This document shows positions 30,801-46,135 of a stretch of 64,000 nt of DNA, one piece after another. The stretch comes from Tricholomella constricta (taxonomy: Eukaryota > Basidiomycota > Agaricomycetes > Agaricales > Lyophyllaceae), in NCBI GenBank assembly GCA_013368375.1, contig JAACJP010000006.1:1054001-1118000 (forward strand), read 5' to 3'. The notes beneath the pieces were generated by a model. That model saw only the letters and a list, made by a program, of their open reading frames with translations, was not told the DNA's origin and did not search any database. The first letter of the stretch is position 1. The number at the start of each line of letters is the position of its first letter. Made by a program: the position numbers and the translations under genes.

Positions 30801-33540
30801 GGCAACTCGGAAAGCCATGTCAAATGAGTGGAGAAATAGTCCTTCGAAATGAAGCTATTGACATAAGGCATACCGCTGTCAGGCCCTCGTGCTCGGCGAC
30901 GATGAAGGGAGACGGGTACATAGGTCCCCGTAAATTGATGGGGTTCCGAGAGGACGCCCAGAGGAAAACCTCCAGTGAGATAATCAACGAAAAATGGATA
31001 ACAGGTGGAAGATCATGTTTGCCAAGAAGGCGCTGAAAGGCAGAAGTGTTGTAGGAAGACGCGACAAAGAGGTCAATATCAGGCGGCGAAAAATCAGGAA
31101 GATGTGAGCCGAAAAATCGCGATACGTGAGGGTGGTTGGATAAAAGATTCAGACTTGAATGTAACCGTCGGATGTGCGCTCGCTGCAAGGCGTCTGAATC
31201 ATGACGTCGATCGCAGGAGCAGTTGGATTTGGTGGTCCAGAGGGCGTTGACCGAGTCGGGGTGGTCCCGAAAGGAATGGCCTCGTCCACATATGAGACAT
31301 TGAGGAACTCGTCCTGTTCCAGCTCGAAAGGGCTGGCGAGGACGACCTGAGGGTGATACTGAGTCTGAACGTGAGGTGCAAGGTGACTTGGATGTCGTAA
31401 AATAATCGTGCTCGAAAGCAAATGCGTTAAAGAATCCCTTTCAGAACATCGTGACGTGCCTTAACTTCAAAAGAGTACCAAACCCAAACGTAGTTTCATA
31501 ATTGTCCAGCTGGAGAAAGAAGTCGCGGTGTTACTCGAATTCGGTAGCGTAGGAGTACGCCACACTTGGGGCGCCGACGACGGAGTCGCGGTGCCAATTG
31601 TGATCGTCCGCGCCCCGTAATGAGATCATTTAGGCATATCCAGGAGTTGTACCTTCTCGGAGGAGTCTCCACCGTCCAGGGGCGCAGCAACTTGAAGTGA
31701 CCATCAAAGTAAATAAGTAGTCGGGATAGCGACCCGGTCCCGCTGAGCAGGAACCCGCTAGACCGGATCTAGGAGGCGCCAAGGGTGCTCGGGTAATAGA
31801 ATGCCGGATGTCGACCCGGTTAGTTAGTCCAGCCTCTGGCGGGAAAAAAAAAAAAAAGGAACCCCCACATTTGGGTCAAAATCTGACATTTGAAACACTG
31901 TACAAACATATATTTCAAGTAGTAGTAGTAGTATTACTATATTAATAATAATTGAGCCCAGAACAAATATGGATTGGGTAATGAAGGCTTTGAACATCGG
32001 GATTTGGGACCTACGCAACACTGGCGCTCAGATGTTGTTTGGAAAGCAGGTATGTAATCTGCTGGTTTCACAGGGATGTTCTGTTGCTGATTATAGCCTT
32101 CGGGTGACCAGGCCTCGATGCAGAGGGATATGCAGAGTGTCCAGATTGTGTGAGGCATCTGGACCAGCGGCAAAGCACCCGTGGAAGTGATGTCATATTG
32201 CCATTTTGGGAATTGTGCCTGATTACGTAGTTAGTTAGTCCAGCGAAACCGTCCTTAGCAAAAAAATCGACCCTGTATACTTTTTTCAGATTCTCGAGCA
32301 CCCTTGGGAGGCGCATGCTCCCAAGCAAATGGGTTCTAGTTTTCGTTTCTGCTTCTTCATCCTGCCTGTCCACTTCGGCGACCCTCTTCGAGTGCAGGTG
32401 CTCCGCTTCGGAGAGGCCCCAGAGAGAGAGGCTGTCGTCGTTGTACTTTTGATGCCGATATTGCGAGACACCTCAGTGACAAGGGGATCTCGGGCATCCG
32501 GAGTGCCTCCGGTACGATCAGATGCGCTTCAAAGTCAAAGTCCTCGGGCAGGGGCCCGAGGATAGCAGCGTTGGGGAGCAGAGTGGACATTTATTGAGCA
32601 AAAATTTTACTAAGGTGAGGGAGCGCGCGAGAGAAAGATGTCTAAGAATGGCGCGCGAGACTCGAAAAAGGAGAGAATCGACGATCATATGACGGACCAG
32701 ATTCCGTGCCCGCGCAAGCCTTATTTGGGCTTAGGCTAGCCGTGCGCAGGCTTACGTAGCCTTAGCTATCATTTCCTCGGTCAACCGTTTCCATAACCCA
32801 CAATAGCTTGAAGAATACGACCCATGACTTTTATGTTTTTGATTCGGTGTTCGTAGTATTGAATACAACAACAGGCCGCTGTAATTTCCTCTTTGTGCCA
32901 TTGTATCAGGCGCAGTGGAGGATTTGTCTCCTGCGAGAATGTAAGACCGCGAAGGAGAAGCTTGCAAACATGCCCATGATATAGGAGACCTGAAAGGGCA
33001 TGAAAGAGAAAGAAATAGACAGTAGCCGTCAAGTTTACAAGCTTGTTGGACTGAGAGAAGCCTGCGCCTTCCACAAAAGAGGGCAAGTTGAGAAGCATTT
33101 TCGCTGCCACCATAGATTGTCTTGATCAAAAATTGGGTTTCTGAGTGTCACAGATGATGCCATGGAGTACGAGGAAGACAATCGACTGCAAGTATCAAAC
33201 GAAGCGTCGCGCCAGCCATGGAGAAAATTGTATTGAACAGAGCCACAAAAACTTGTTATCATGACGCCGTTCGTGCCACGGGGACAGCTCTGACAGAGTG
33301 GCGGCCTGTGTCGCCTCTGCCTGCGCTGCTTCAGATAGGAAGGTAGCGCAACAGGGATGTGGAGGGAGGGCCCAATTGACGAGGCCAGGGGCACTTATCG
33401 AACGCTAATGAATGAAAAATCATTTAAGATAAAGCAGACGAAGCCTCGAGAATGATCACTGGGTTCGGATCCACTCACATTCACAATCACAATTTACAAT
33501 TGCTGCTATGATAACCATGCCCACTAGTATTACTTATTAC
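30801..33540. other. Long stretch without a recognised gene
   Basis: Small open frames on the minus strand (30820-31188, 31149-31421, 32752-33129) lack domains I know. There is an A13 run near 31842 and an AGT triplet run near 31918. A short TTAGTTAGTCCAGC motif occurs at about 31817 and 32229. I see no RNA gene. Probably degenerate intergenic or transposon-derived DNA. Confidence 0.4.
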
Positions 33541-33943
33541 TTATTACATACTAGTACTAATTGAAAAAGGACCTCCGTGACGATGTAAGGAGAAGAATCG
33601 CAACCGACAAGTCCACTCTCTCAAACAAGCACAGCGCAATACCTTCCCAGTCCCAATCCAGAAGGAAAAAAAACCCTCCTCGTCATCCCGAAATAATAAG
33701 GTCCCCACGTCCACAATCCTCCATACTCGCGATCGCAAGTCGGTCGGCCATGACATACATTGATATACGGGGTGCTGATACTTGTACATAAAAAACTCCA
33801 GAGGACTAAGCGAGTTCGTAGAGGGTACGCTGATGCCAATAAAAAAAATGCTCTTCAAAATGGTTTTGCAAAGTGGAGTGGGAGAGGTGTATTTGTTTGT
33901 TGAGATGGTGAGGTGTGTCGCGTCAGAGGGAGGGCGTGGGTTT

Positions 33944-35149
33944 CTATGGTGCCGAGTTGAGTTCGGCGTCGGAGGCGGTGATGGAGGCAGAAGCAGAAGC
34001 AGAGGCAGAAGAAGACGCGAGCATGCTGGAGTGTGCGAGTGCGGACGCCACAATATCGGAGAACGCAGATGCGGCATGGTCGGGGGTGGCTGTGCCTGTG
34101 GGGGTGGGGATGGCCGCTTCATCCACCGACGCCTCGGTAGTCGTTGGTGTCGAGGTGGGCACAGGGCCAACCGACTCCGGGGGCACGGACGATGCAGAGG
34201 ACACGACCTCCGCCTCGCCGACTTTTTCCCAGATACGGCGGACAGGCGGGTCGATGTACTGCCTGCGCGCCTCACCGGCCTTACACGCGACCAGCAGGGC
34301 ATGTGCCCTTGCTTGATCGAGGACAAGGACGAGGTGCGGGCGGACACGTGCGTATGCTGCGAGGGCATGGGGCTTCGCTGCCTCGTACGTATCACACGCC
34401 TGGTTCCTCGCGAGTTCAATGTACGTGACAACATGCGGGCGGGTTTGAATGTACCACACCTCAATCTGAGCTACGGCCTTGCGGGCGAGTGGGACGAGGA
34501 GGCGGTGATAGTAGATTCTGTAGGGGCGGGACTGGGTCTCGAGGAATGGGTGAATGCCTTTGAAATATATAGGCTTGATGATGCCGTTCCAGTATTGGTC
34601 GATGAAGAACCAGTGGAAACGGGCGGCGATGTGGGCGTTGTATTGGGTGATGATGTAGGAGAAGGCGACGGAGGCGGGTGGAGTGATGTGGGTGCGGGTG
34701 AAGGTGATGGTGGAGGTGGCGTAGGGTTTGAGGGGGGCGAGATGTAGCTCGGTGTGGTGCAGCAGGGATTGGAGCGGGGGCACGACGTAGGGGTCAAGAA
34801 TATGTGTTCGGTAGGCGTCGAGCGACTTGCATACCGATGATGTGCGCGATGAATCGGTGCGGCACATGATCAATGCATAGGCGGTAAACAAGGACAGCAG
34901 CAGCAGGACCAACCGTCGCACAAACGAGGCACCTGGGGGCTGTAAAATGCTTAGATACGGCGCAAGGAATAGAGACATTCGCCGTACCTTTGATTTCACT
35001 TTCACTGAAGCAGGCTTTGATTTGGTCTTTGCAGGAGGCTTGCCAACTGCGGCGGCCTTTGCTTTTGCGGCGCGCGGCAGGGGCTGAGAAGAGTTTGAGC
35101 GGGACGCAGGCGGAGCAGGTGCGACGGGAGGCTTTCGAGCTACAACCAT
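33944..35149 (-). pseudogene. Truncated paralogue of the 861-aa membrane/coiled-coil gene
   Basis: Starts MVVARKPPVAPAPPASRS, nearly the same as the gene at 3819, and keeps the transmembrane segment and the HILDPYVVPPLQSLLHH block. The intron after KVKSK (GTACGG...TTACAG) is at the same site, so this is a DNA-level duplicate, not a processed copy. It stops at 33944-33946 after about 400 residues within the Ser/Ala-rich region; the charged C-terminal half and last two exons are missing. It may be a short functional protein or a remnant. Frame is open and many changes are conservative. Confidence 0.75.
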
Positions 35150-35169
35150 GGCTGAGGCGACGACGTGCA

Positions 35170-35930
35170 CAGAGTTTTAGATGAACGTTGTCAATGTGTT
35201 CACATTTTGTCGCGCATGAAGGGTGCGCTATTTGCCCGTGTTTGCTTCGCGGCACGCCGCTTTCGTCCCCACTCGGGCCTGACGCGCAATTCGCGCGCCT
35301 CCAGAGACGGTACACGCCCATTGACGCGTCTAATGAGACCTACTCCTGAATTGATGCGGTCACATGGACTCGGACCAACAACCCTGGCAGAGCCGTCCCG
35401 TGACACCGCGGGGGGAAGCCCAAAACATCGGAGATTTTATTTTGAATATATTTTAATATGTAATGAGTCTAATATCAAATAAATTCAACATATATCCAAA
35501 ATTTCAAAATATATCCGACGCTTATATGGGCTTATGCCCGCAGTGTGACACCCATGCGTGGCCCCGTTCGGCACGATTTCCTGCATGGCTGGCGCGACGA
35601 TTGAAGGCGCGCATGTGGCACATGCATGACCAGCGCCCCTTGGCGATTTTCATTGGACTTGAGTAAACTCGATAAATCAAGCTGCGCAATATTCATCCGA
35701 GTACGAATATTGAGGATGCGAAGGAAATAGCGATAGTTATGGGGAACTAAGGATACAATCAAGATGCCCTGGAACCCAGATAGAATGAGGATAGTTAGAG
35801 GAAAACAACAATACAACACTAATATTAAATGATAGGATGAAATAAATCTCCTTCAAGACGAGAAAATGAAAGGAGCAGCGGAGGGTAAACAGAAGCAAGA
35901 GCGACTCTGTTCCTTTTGCGAGGCGATGGT
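35170..35930. other. Intergenic region
   Basis: AT-rich around 35430-35510. No gene, repeat or RNA recognised between the truncated paralogue and the Smr gene. Confidence 0.4.
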
Positions 35931-35936
35931 TTTGAG

Positions 35937-37988
35937 TTATCGCTTTCCACGAACGACAAGTCCGCCATCCCACGAGCCGACGGCCCATCCGTCCGCTACC
36001 AGAGCCTTCTTGACGGCTGGCTTCAGGACGCTGACCTGATTAACGGAGTGCGAACCGCGGCCTGTGATAATTTTGACTGGTTTGCCTTAAAAATCTTGAT
36101 CAATCAAGATTTCATCGACGAGGAAGGGGGGGCACCTACCTGGCGAGGTGTTCAGAGCTTGAAGCACTTCTTTGACGATTATGATGGCTTCGGAGGCCGT
36201 GGTGCCATGCAGGTCCACTGTGTACGGGTCGTTGGATGCTAGCCTATGCAAGATGATAGAAGTTACCCGGAACTGGTGGGTAATTTCAACTGACCTTTTG
36301 GATTCTACCATGGTACGAGCAGCACTCAAAGCCTCCGTCCTCGCGAGCTCTTGGAATTCCCTCGCCTGTTCCAAATAAAACAAATGTGTAAACGCAGCAA
36401 AAAGGGCAGATCTCAAGAGACACATACCCGTTCGGCGAAGTAGAAAGCAACTTCGCCACCTCTCGTCTTTGAATTTCCTTTCTGCCACATCCTCGTCGCC
36501 TGCTTCAGTAGCTCGTTCCGCTTCCGCATGCTCTCGCCCACCTTCCGCCGATGTTCACACAACTCCCCCACATCGCCTTTACCACCCTGTCCGTAAGCAT
36601 TTCCTGCACCCTTGACCTTGTTCCCATTGACATCTCTCGTGTAGGCCGGTATGAAAGGGGCAAGCGGGTGTGGACCGCCATTCGAAGTACGGCGTTGGGG
36701 CACAAATTGCCATTGGAAAGGGCTAGGCTTCTTCGAGGACGGGGGCGGTTTTGGTTTTGGGCGAAGTTGGGGCGGAGGTTGGATCGGAGGAGGACCGGAG
36801 GGGAGGGTCTGTCGAGGTCGAGCTTCCACCTGAGGGCTAACATGATATACCCCCATCTCTAGATAGCTCGTGGAGTCGGAATCTAGATCTCTAAGGAGCT
36901 TCGCAAGGTCTAAAGCATCGTCTCCTCGATCATGCGTCGCCTGGAGCGAAACTTCAACGTCGGATATAAGACGGGATCGTTGCTCGGAGTCTAAGTCTTC
37001 ATATATGGGTAATAAGATGTCGAGTAGGGTGAAGAGTGTGTCGGTGTGCTCTTCTAAAAAACGCTCTGGCTGGCTGCTACAGATTGACTTTAAGCAGGCG
37101 TGAAGGGCGACGTAGGGCGTTGCGTAGTTTGGGCAATGGAAGTAGGATTGGAAGAATGCCGGGGGATGGGGCGGAAGTAGGGTTGCGAGATGAGATGATA
37201 AGGAGGCAAGTTGGGTCCAAGGATCTGGAGCAGCAACTGGACGTGCAGCATCGCTATTTGATCTCTTCGGTACATATTGGGCATGCTGCTGTTGACGGAC
37301 ATCTACCAGAGTCATTGTCTTGCCACGAGCCGTCCTTTGTTTCCGTGCTTTCATTTTCATTGAGGGTTTCTTGTTGTGTTCAATGGTCTCCCATGTTATA
37401 TCGTCCTCTCGAATTGTGCGATCGAGCCCCTCGTCGTCCATCCCATCCAATCCTCGTTCCTCCATTTCTCGGATAGATTCGGCGGTCAAGATACCAGCCA
37501 CGATATCCCACATATCCATATCGTCCGCATCGGCATTTTCAAGCGCAGAGCTGAGGGTCTTCGTAGATATATGTGGCAATGCGGCCTGCAAAAACCCAAG
37601 CGGGGAACTGAAGGAGAGATGGGAGGAATCCGACGAGTCAGAGTTTAAGGAGCTACTAGTCGCAGTATTTCCATTGTAGAAGTCTGGTGTGCTGCTCGTA
37701 TCGTCGGTTGTTGAGGTAAGTTGGAGGTCTGAGAACTCGGAGAGTTGTGACTCGTCTGCTTGTGAGGAGAGCTCCCACAAAGTGATACGAAGGTCGTCGA
37801 TCTGTCTGGGTGTCGGTACAATTACATTGCCCTGTGCATCTGATTCAAGATCAGCTAGTAGAGCCGCGAGCAACGACGAGTCTAGTGGTGGACAAAATTC
37901 CCTCTGGATTGAGATGTTGATCAGATACCCTCGGAGAAAAGTGCAGTGTTACCTGAAGGGAGTCAAAGAGCGTTGTATTTGAACTCAT
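35937..37988 (-). CDS. DUF1771-Smr domain protein with CUE-like segment (Cue2/N4BP2-type)
   Basis: Five exons: 37953-37988, 36428-37903, 36295-36365, 36140-36243 and 35937-36085. All phases close, giving 611 residues. N-terminus MSSNTTLFDSLQREFCPPLD. A CUE-like helix set is at about 114-155 (ISTKTLSSALENADADDMDM then WDIVAGIL). A Pro-rich linker precedes DUF1771 (GELCEHRRKVGESMRKRNEL through GGEVAFYFAERAREFQELAR). The C-terminal Smr domain starts YTVDLHGTTASEAI and has the ITGRGSHS loop. This order (CUE, DUF1771, Smr) is that of yeast Cue2 and animal N4BP2; Cue2 is the endonuclease that cuts mRNA at stalled, collided ribosomes. The D-x-H and GRG motifs are present, so an active nuclease is plausible. 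Orthology is inferred from architecture. Confidence 0.85.
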
Positions 37989-38221
37989 TTGAGCGGATAG
38001 ACTTGAGAAAATATATAGTCTGTCGTGGAAGATAGATATGTGATATGAGGAGAAGAAGAATGGAATCAGAATGCTTAGGCAGGCTACAAAGCCATAGATA
38101 GTGGGCGGTGACTCTAAAGGGGTCAATATCAAATCTCACGTGTATTATGCAACGACGCACAGCCACGATCCCTGGCGACGCAGCCAACTCTTGACCTTAA
38201 ACCCCCATCTCGTCGTATATC

Positions 38222-38797
38222 ATGTTGTTCTATTACTCCTTAGCGGCGGCGTTTCTAGCACTAATGGTTGCATGTGAGTCTATGAGCAACTCAGAAGGTG
38301 TATCACTCAAGGATTAATTCGATTCCGCAGTCTTCCGCTACCGTGCCACAATACTTCCGCACATCCATGTACCAGACCGAATGAGAACAATGTTCCCGAG
38401 ACTCGGCAATTATACACCGCTCTCAACGTTCTCGCAGCAAGTCAATGCAGGAATGTCATCTTCAGCCTTCGATATTGAGGCTAATTTGAGGGATGGTGAT
38501 TCTCGGTCTGGATTGGATGAAAGAGGCACCCAGGAGGTGATGGAAATCATGCGACAACAACGTGTCAAGTGAGTCAATGAACAGTAGCGCAAGTGTCGTG
38601 ATCAGTCTGTGTTGACCTTCGCAAAAGTTTTGACCAGGCCAGGCTGATACGACACAATCGTATCCTTGCTCAAAATGGTATTGACCCCTCAGGTTAGTTT
38701 CCAACCCTAAAGTCTCCCCTTGTATAACTCAGTGGTTTTTTCCGTCCAGGCATGCCCCTGGACTCCAAAGCCGTCACCCGTCTTTGATTCCGCCGCA
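38222..38797 (+). CDS. DUF2015 small single-pass membrane protein, 130 aa
   Basis: Four exons: 38222-38273, 38331-38568, 38628-38692 and 38760-38797, with canonical introns and closing phases. The N-terminus LFYYSLAAAFLALMVAFF is one membrane anchor. The C-terminal signature FDQARLIRHNRILAQNGIDP then SGMPLDSKAVTRL is that of the fungal DUF2015 family, and total length fits. Role unknown. It is transcribed away from the Smr gene, with starts about 230 bp apart, so they may share a promoter region. Confidence 0.85.
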
Positions 38798-40090
38798 TTG
38801 CTTCGCCTCATCTGCTTGATTGCAGCTCATGGACACCTTACTCGCACGCTCCTTGCATCTCTCGGATCCACTCTGTCACTCGTAATCGCTACATCTACGC
38901 AACTTCATCTCATGTTTCTCGTCGCTGTAGCTCCACTTTTGTATCTGTACCTTGTGCACCATATATCCAAAACCAAGGACATCCTTCCTGGTGCTCCTAT
39001 TTTTGGATCTAATTCACTGCGCTCACGATGGTGTCAGATGTTTCACGTTCTTGACTTGCTATCGTCTTTTGCTATCCCCTCTAGAAAGCTTTATGCTGCA
39101 CTCGTATCTTGAAAGCACATGTACGTTGTTCTCATCTCGATATTACTTGCCTGCATCTGACAAGGTCCATATGCGCAGAGCTTTTTTCGCCCAGTTCCAG
39201 AAGCTACGCGCGAATACATTCGGACACCTGCTATGTAGACCATAAGCCCGGGCATTCCTCCGAGCTCTGGTGTTCCGAGGAGACGGAATTAAACCGTTTA
39301 TCATGATCGAACATGTCTATGTATGTCCGAATGACCCGACCTCGCACGGCGCTTCCGCTATCTTGTACAAAGCTCACGGGTATATGTCATATCGGACCAT
39401 GTGGATAATATTTACCTTGCTTCGTTTCCATATGATGCATTGAACACCTCGGGTTATCAGCAGTTATCAAAGCCTGACCTACGCTCCTCACAAACATTGG
39501 GTCACATGGAACTAAGCTCACGGATTTGGCATGTCTATGCCTTCTTGTGCGTATTTTCCATGAATTTTGCATGCTGTCGTATCCTCGTGCCCAACTAACA
39601 CATACATGTTTTTATAGATATATATATGACCAGGCCTGATGATTTAAAGTATCAGCCGACGCTTTTCCGATCTGGTCTCCAAAAAGCGCAGTTCAGTTAT
39701 ATTCGTACCTGTGCAGTGCGCGTGGTAGCCAATGATATAATCTTTTTTTCATCGTTGTTGATTACACTAACGCGAAAGAATTAGTTCCCGCTTTTCTTTC
39801 CCCAGCCGGTATTCGCGATCGCGTGGCCACAATTGCTTCATTTCCCCATTTGCTCGAATACTTTAGCACGTAAACCGTTTTCCGAGCTCACTCAGACCGT
39901 ATGCTCACTCGCATCCTCCTTGTGCAGCCACATTTTGCCACCATCGTGAAATGCGACATCGTGACGCGATGCCGTATGTGCAGTCATATCCCCTCGGTGC
40001 AACCGCGGCTTCCAAACGCTTAAAAGGGAGGAAATAAAGCTCGAAGTGCTTCGTCGACTCTTCAGACTCGCCCCGCTCCTTTCTCTACAA
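38798..40090. other. Intergenic region upstream of the chitinase gene
   Basis: A 130-codon hydrophobic open frame (38720-39112) overlaps the end of the DUF2015 gene and has no splice or domain support. A TTAAAAGG box about 75 bp before the chitinase ATG (about 40020) may be its TATA-like element. Confidence 0.4.
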
Positions 40091-40096
40091 TCGAGG

Positions 40097-42505
<2,409 letters not shown>

Positions 42506-42757
42506 AGGCAAATCCGTTGTTTGTAAATTAACGATAGATACGTGCACGAGCTGCTGATCTTTTCATGATTCATTTGCTTGTGATCCAAGGCTTCATCAGT
42601 TCAATGTATGAACAAAGAACGCGACTCATTATTTGCGTGGCAATAAGGTGGAAGATATAGACTTCGCAGCCGTCGTTGAGAGGCACTCGTCGACGAGGGC
42701 ATGGCTCCCGTTTATGGATCTAAAAATAAGTAGTTGCCTTTTCAAGAATTCAGGTTC

Positions 42758-42901
42758 GAGGGCGCCCAGGGGGGAACCAATCGTGCAATCCGTGAAATGA
42801 TGATACCGTCCGCACCCCTCCGTGAGAATTGATGAGTCTGACAGCCGAAGCGCCGCTGTCACTGTCGGCATCACGGCACTTCCGAATTGGGAGGGCGTCA
42901 G
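42758..42901 (-). repeat. Inverted duplication, left arm (about 145 bp)
   Basis: Matches the reverse complement of 43480-43631 with a few changes and small gaps. Both arms end outside at GGGCGCCC. Spacer is about 580 bp. No target duplication found. Confidence 0.85.
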
Positions 42902-43479
42902 CGCGCTCGAGGCCGCCTCTCATGTTCTCAAGACATAAACACTTGTTATTATTGCTTATTCCTGTCTGGATCTTTTAAGTAAGGTAAGTCAGATCTACCT
43001 CTCTTCCCACTCTCCATGTCTTCAACTATCACTGCAAGCCCATCATTATCTGGTATGGTGTTTTCCTGCCTCCATTTCTTAGTCAGTTCAGCCTGAACTC
43101 CCATATTTATCTCTTCCTTCTTTGTAATAAACATATCCACCATGAGCTAGGCAGGTATCTCAGGTGGCTTCCCATCTACAGAATGATCAATGAGAAGATG
43201 GAACATCATATTATATTTCCAGATTGTTCTTGGGCCAGCCAGAGAAGGAATGCATAAAGGGCAGTGTATGGGAACATTGGTGCAGGGTGAGGTTGCAGAA
43301 CATTTCTGTAGAATGGACCCCAGTATGTGGATCTATGATGGTTGTGAGGTTAGCACCATTACTGAAGGCCACAGTGACTGGGTGAAGCACTGGGGGTACT
43401 GGTGGGGTCATGTATGTTTGCCGATGGGCTATAGATGAGGGGAAACTGCGAGAGATAAATAAACTGCGAGGGAGCACGA

Positions 43480-43631
43480 CTTGACGCCCAAGCTCACCCA
43501 ATTCGGAAGTGCCGTGATGCCGACAGTGACAGCGGCGCTTCGGCTGTCAGACTCATCAATTCTCATGGAGGGGTGCGGACGGTATCATCATTTCACGGAT
43601 TGCACGATTGGTTCCCCCCTGAGGGCGCCCA
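43480..43631 (+). repeat. Inverted duplication, right arm (about 150 bp)
   Basis: Partner of 42758-42901. The pair would fold into a long double-stranded RNA if transcribed. The spacer 42902-43479 holds no recognised gene. Confidence 0.85.
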
Positions 43632-43772
43632 AAGAAACTGCCAGCAATATTTTCTTCATGGCTTCAATTGACAGTTCAACTCATGGCTCTGAATGCTGGA
43701 GCGCCGTAGAATCCTAGCACTCTTACTATTCTACTCATAATTTAATATCTCCTAGTCCACATTCTAGGTATA

Positions 43773-44324
43773 TTGAATGATTATAGTTGTTCTTGCCTTT
43801 ACCGAGCGCTGAGGATTCCACATTCTAGACCAGATCAGGCCATCAAGCTCCAGGCCAACCGCTTGATGAACACCATGAGAGCGCTTAATGAAGTTCGATT
43901 GCGAAAAGAGGAAGACGCCAATTTCTGCAAATACATGTTCTCTGCGATCCACCGCGTCCCGCTCGAAATTCTCGTCCAAATTTTCAAATATACTTCTTTG
44001 TACCCAATACCTGGTCAGACATCTGAATCACCGCTCGGTTTATCTCACGTTTGCTCTACCTGGCGAGATGCTGCATTAAGCTGTTCCAGCTTCTGGAATC
44101 GACTTGTAATCAGATCTTATAAATTCAGAACCCCACATCGGGCGGTCGGCACTTTGACAAAGACATGGCTTGGTGACTCCAACATTTCCTGTCCATTGGT
44201 TTTCTCCTTGACCATGCCTGGAGAATACATCGATCTTGTTGTAATGTACTCAGTCTGTTATGGGGGAAACGACTGTATTAGGTATGTACCTGTTGTGGTG
44301 TACTGTAATACTATTTGTGAGTAA
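43773..44324 (+). pseudogene. F-box protein, truncated copy
   Basis: LMNTMRALNEVRLRKEEDAN and IHRVPLEILVQIFKYTS then SHVCSTWRDAALSCSSFWNR match the gene at 2523-3820 closely, including the intronless N-terminal half. Similarity ends near 44240 after LTMPGEYID, where the reading frame runs into the repeat at 44249. The LRR-like half is absent. Confidence 0.75.
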
Positions 44325-44383
44325 AGTCCCGTTAATAAATAAGCGCGGCCACATACCTCAGTCTGTTATGGGGGAAACGACTG
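44249..44383. repeat. Short direct repeat (27 bp) at the break of the F-box copy
   Basis: CTCAGTCTGTTATGGGGG and the following AAACGACTG occur at 44249-44275 and 44357-44383. The TGTTATGG start is LTR-like, so this may be the remains of an LTR insertion that cut the F-box copy. Confidence 0.5.
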
Positions 44384-44389
44384 AGGTAT

Positions 44390-45290
44390 CTGTCCGATCG
44401 ACTTATCGATATATGCGAGTGGTACTGTGCAGTACCACATATGCTTCCGCTCCTCCATCTTTTCTGCGCGCCATCACGTGGTCTCCGGCACGTCAATTAG
44501 CGCAAGTCGGTAAACAACAGATCTCACTTCCCTGAAATAAATTACTTTGAGCATCATCTCCGTTTCGCCCCGCTTGTCCATGCTTTCTATTGATCTCTCA
44601 CACTGTGAACATGAAGATGCCCTTATGTCCTTTTTAAGTTGCCAGGGGGCAGCCTTCCAATGTTAGAAACTCTGACACTTTGTCAGCATTTGGGGCGCAG
44701 AGACTCGACTGCGCAAATGACAGTTTTTCGATGATGCCCACCTCTGTGCAAAGTCATCATCATTATCACACCTATACTCCTTCATTCATCCCTCATTCTA
44801 CTTCCTTGGAGCCAGCTGGCCCACTGATCAGGGAAACCTCCATCTGCTAATTTATGACAAAATATCAGTAAACTTGGTATTATCCAAATAATCTTTTGAT
44901 ATTTTGATAACTTTGATATTCAGAAATAACTGACAAGATATCCTATGTTCTGAGGTTTTCAAATGCACATGCTTGAACAGAGAACATGCGTGGGCAGGAA
45001 TGACAATGATGAACCTTGTACGGAACAGCAATGATCTAAAAAAATATGGTGAAGTCCATTCAGACTCCGCTTTAATTCCTATCAAGTCACGGGATGTTGA
45101 AACTGAATGCTGATTTTTCCTCTGACATGGTCCTTGCCTCTTCCCTCCCTGCATCCATATCCACCACGCTGTGCGTGTGTAATGGCAATTTGTTGCTTTA
45201 TAATGCTTTTGTCCTCCTGCACACAGGCTGTACTGTAGCCCTTGACTGTTACTCCATGTCCTAATCCGCCATTGCCTGTTCTGTTGGCAT
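44390..45290. other. Intergenic region
   Basis: A 148-codon minus-strand frame (44852-45298) shows no known domain. Nothing else recognised. Confidence 0.4.
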
Positions 45291-45297
45291 GTCAGCA

Positions 45298-45803
45298 ATG
45301 CCCGGTCATAAACAATCTCGAGATAGGCAACTCAGGTACGTCCCTATCATTTTTATTGCTCACGGCTGACATGTGTTCTCTAGCTTTCAACCAACTGGGC
45401 CCCGCCATCACCGTTCGATTCTTGTGCCCCCACCATTTGTTCCTCCCATCTCCGCTGTGGGAGCATTCCTCCAACATGTATGTTCATTCCTCCTACTCCT
45501 CCCCGTTCTACTCACCTCATACCTCTATTCTCTGGATTGCTTTCCACCATAGACAAGTGATTACAAGCACACACCAAAAGACAACTTACAGATGGGTGGG
45601 AGAAGAAATGCTACATGGTGCGTCTTCAGTAGTACCTGACCACATGTCCAGTATACTGATTACAGCCAGCCTACAGGTTCCGATGTTGCACACAAAACTG
45701 GCTGCTCAAAATTTGCACCTCTCCCGCTACCCAGACAAGGTTTCCAGGCAGATGTTGGACTGCAGATCGTCCTGCAGTGGGGCAGATCTTAGTCGGTATA
45801 TAG
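45298..45803 (+). CDS. Possible small spliced gene, 107 aa, unknown
   Basis: Four segments (45298-45335, 45384-45477, 45553-45617, 45677-45803) are linked by three GT-AG introns of 48, 75 and 59 nt with matching phases, reading MPGHKQSRDRQLSFQPTGPR at the start and ending at TAG 45801-45803. I recognise no domain. The chain of good splice sites is the only support; it could be a gene fragment carried by a repeat. Confidence 0.3.
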
Positions 45804-45924
45804 TCACAATCTTGTATCGTAGCCAAATAATCATTCAAGTTGTAATTATGCTTATTATCCATTCATACCTCTCAATTATCTTGCAATTTCATCGGTATTC
45901 TATGCGACTGCACCAGATAATTAT

Positions 45925-45959
45925 CTTGCATCGTTGCCCATCTGCCAATAGATTGTAGT
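45925..45959 (+). repeat. Dispersed 35-bp repeat, copy 1
   Basis: TGCCCATCTGCCAATAGATT and flanks occur here and at 56567-56601, on either side of element B. The second copy ends exactly where the copia LTR begins. Confidence 0.7.
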
Positions 45960-46085
45960 ACATTGTAGACAAACATGTGTGAGTTGGGGATGGAAGGTCG
46001 GGCACTAATTGCCAGGCCTCCAATTCACGAGGCCGATGGGGGACGGGAACGGGTCACCAATGGCCTCACTCGTGTTTGTCTATGA
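45955..46085. repeat. Possible short MITE-like repeat with imperfect inverted ends
   Basis: The ends carry AGACAAACATGTGTGAG and, inverted, AGACAAACACGAGTGAG, about 100 bp apart. No target duplication is certain. It lies next to element B. Confidence 0.35.
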
Positions 46086-46130
46086 CAAAAAGGGAGAGGA
46101 GGGTGGGGAAAAAGGCAAGTAAATGTGAGG

Positions 46131-46135
46131 GTGTG
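46131..46135. repeat. Target-site duplication of element B, GTGTG
   Basis: GTGTG precedes the left LTR and follows the right LTR at 56439-56443. The target is a GT-rich stretch. Confidence 0.8.

Noticed and set aside
38720..39112. Hydrophobic 130-codon frame after the DUF2015 gene
   Set aside because: It overlaps the last DUF2015 exon in another frame and has no splice or family support.
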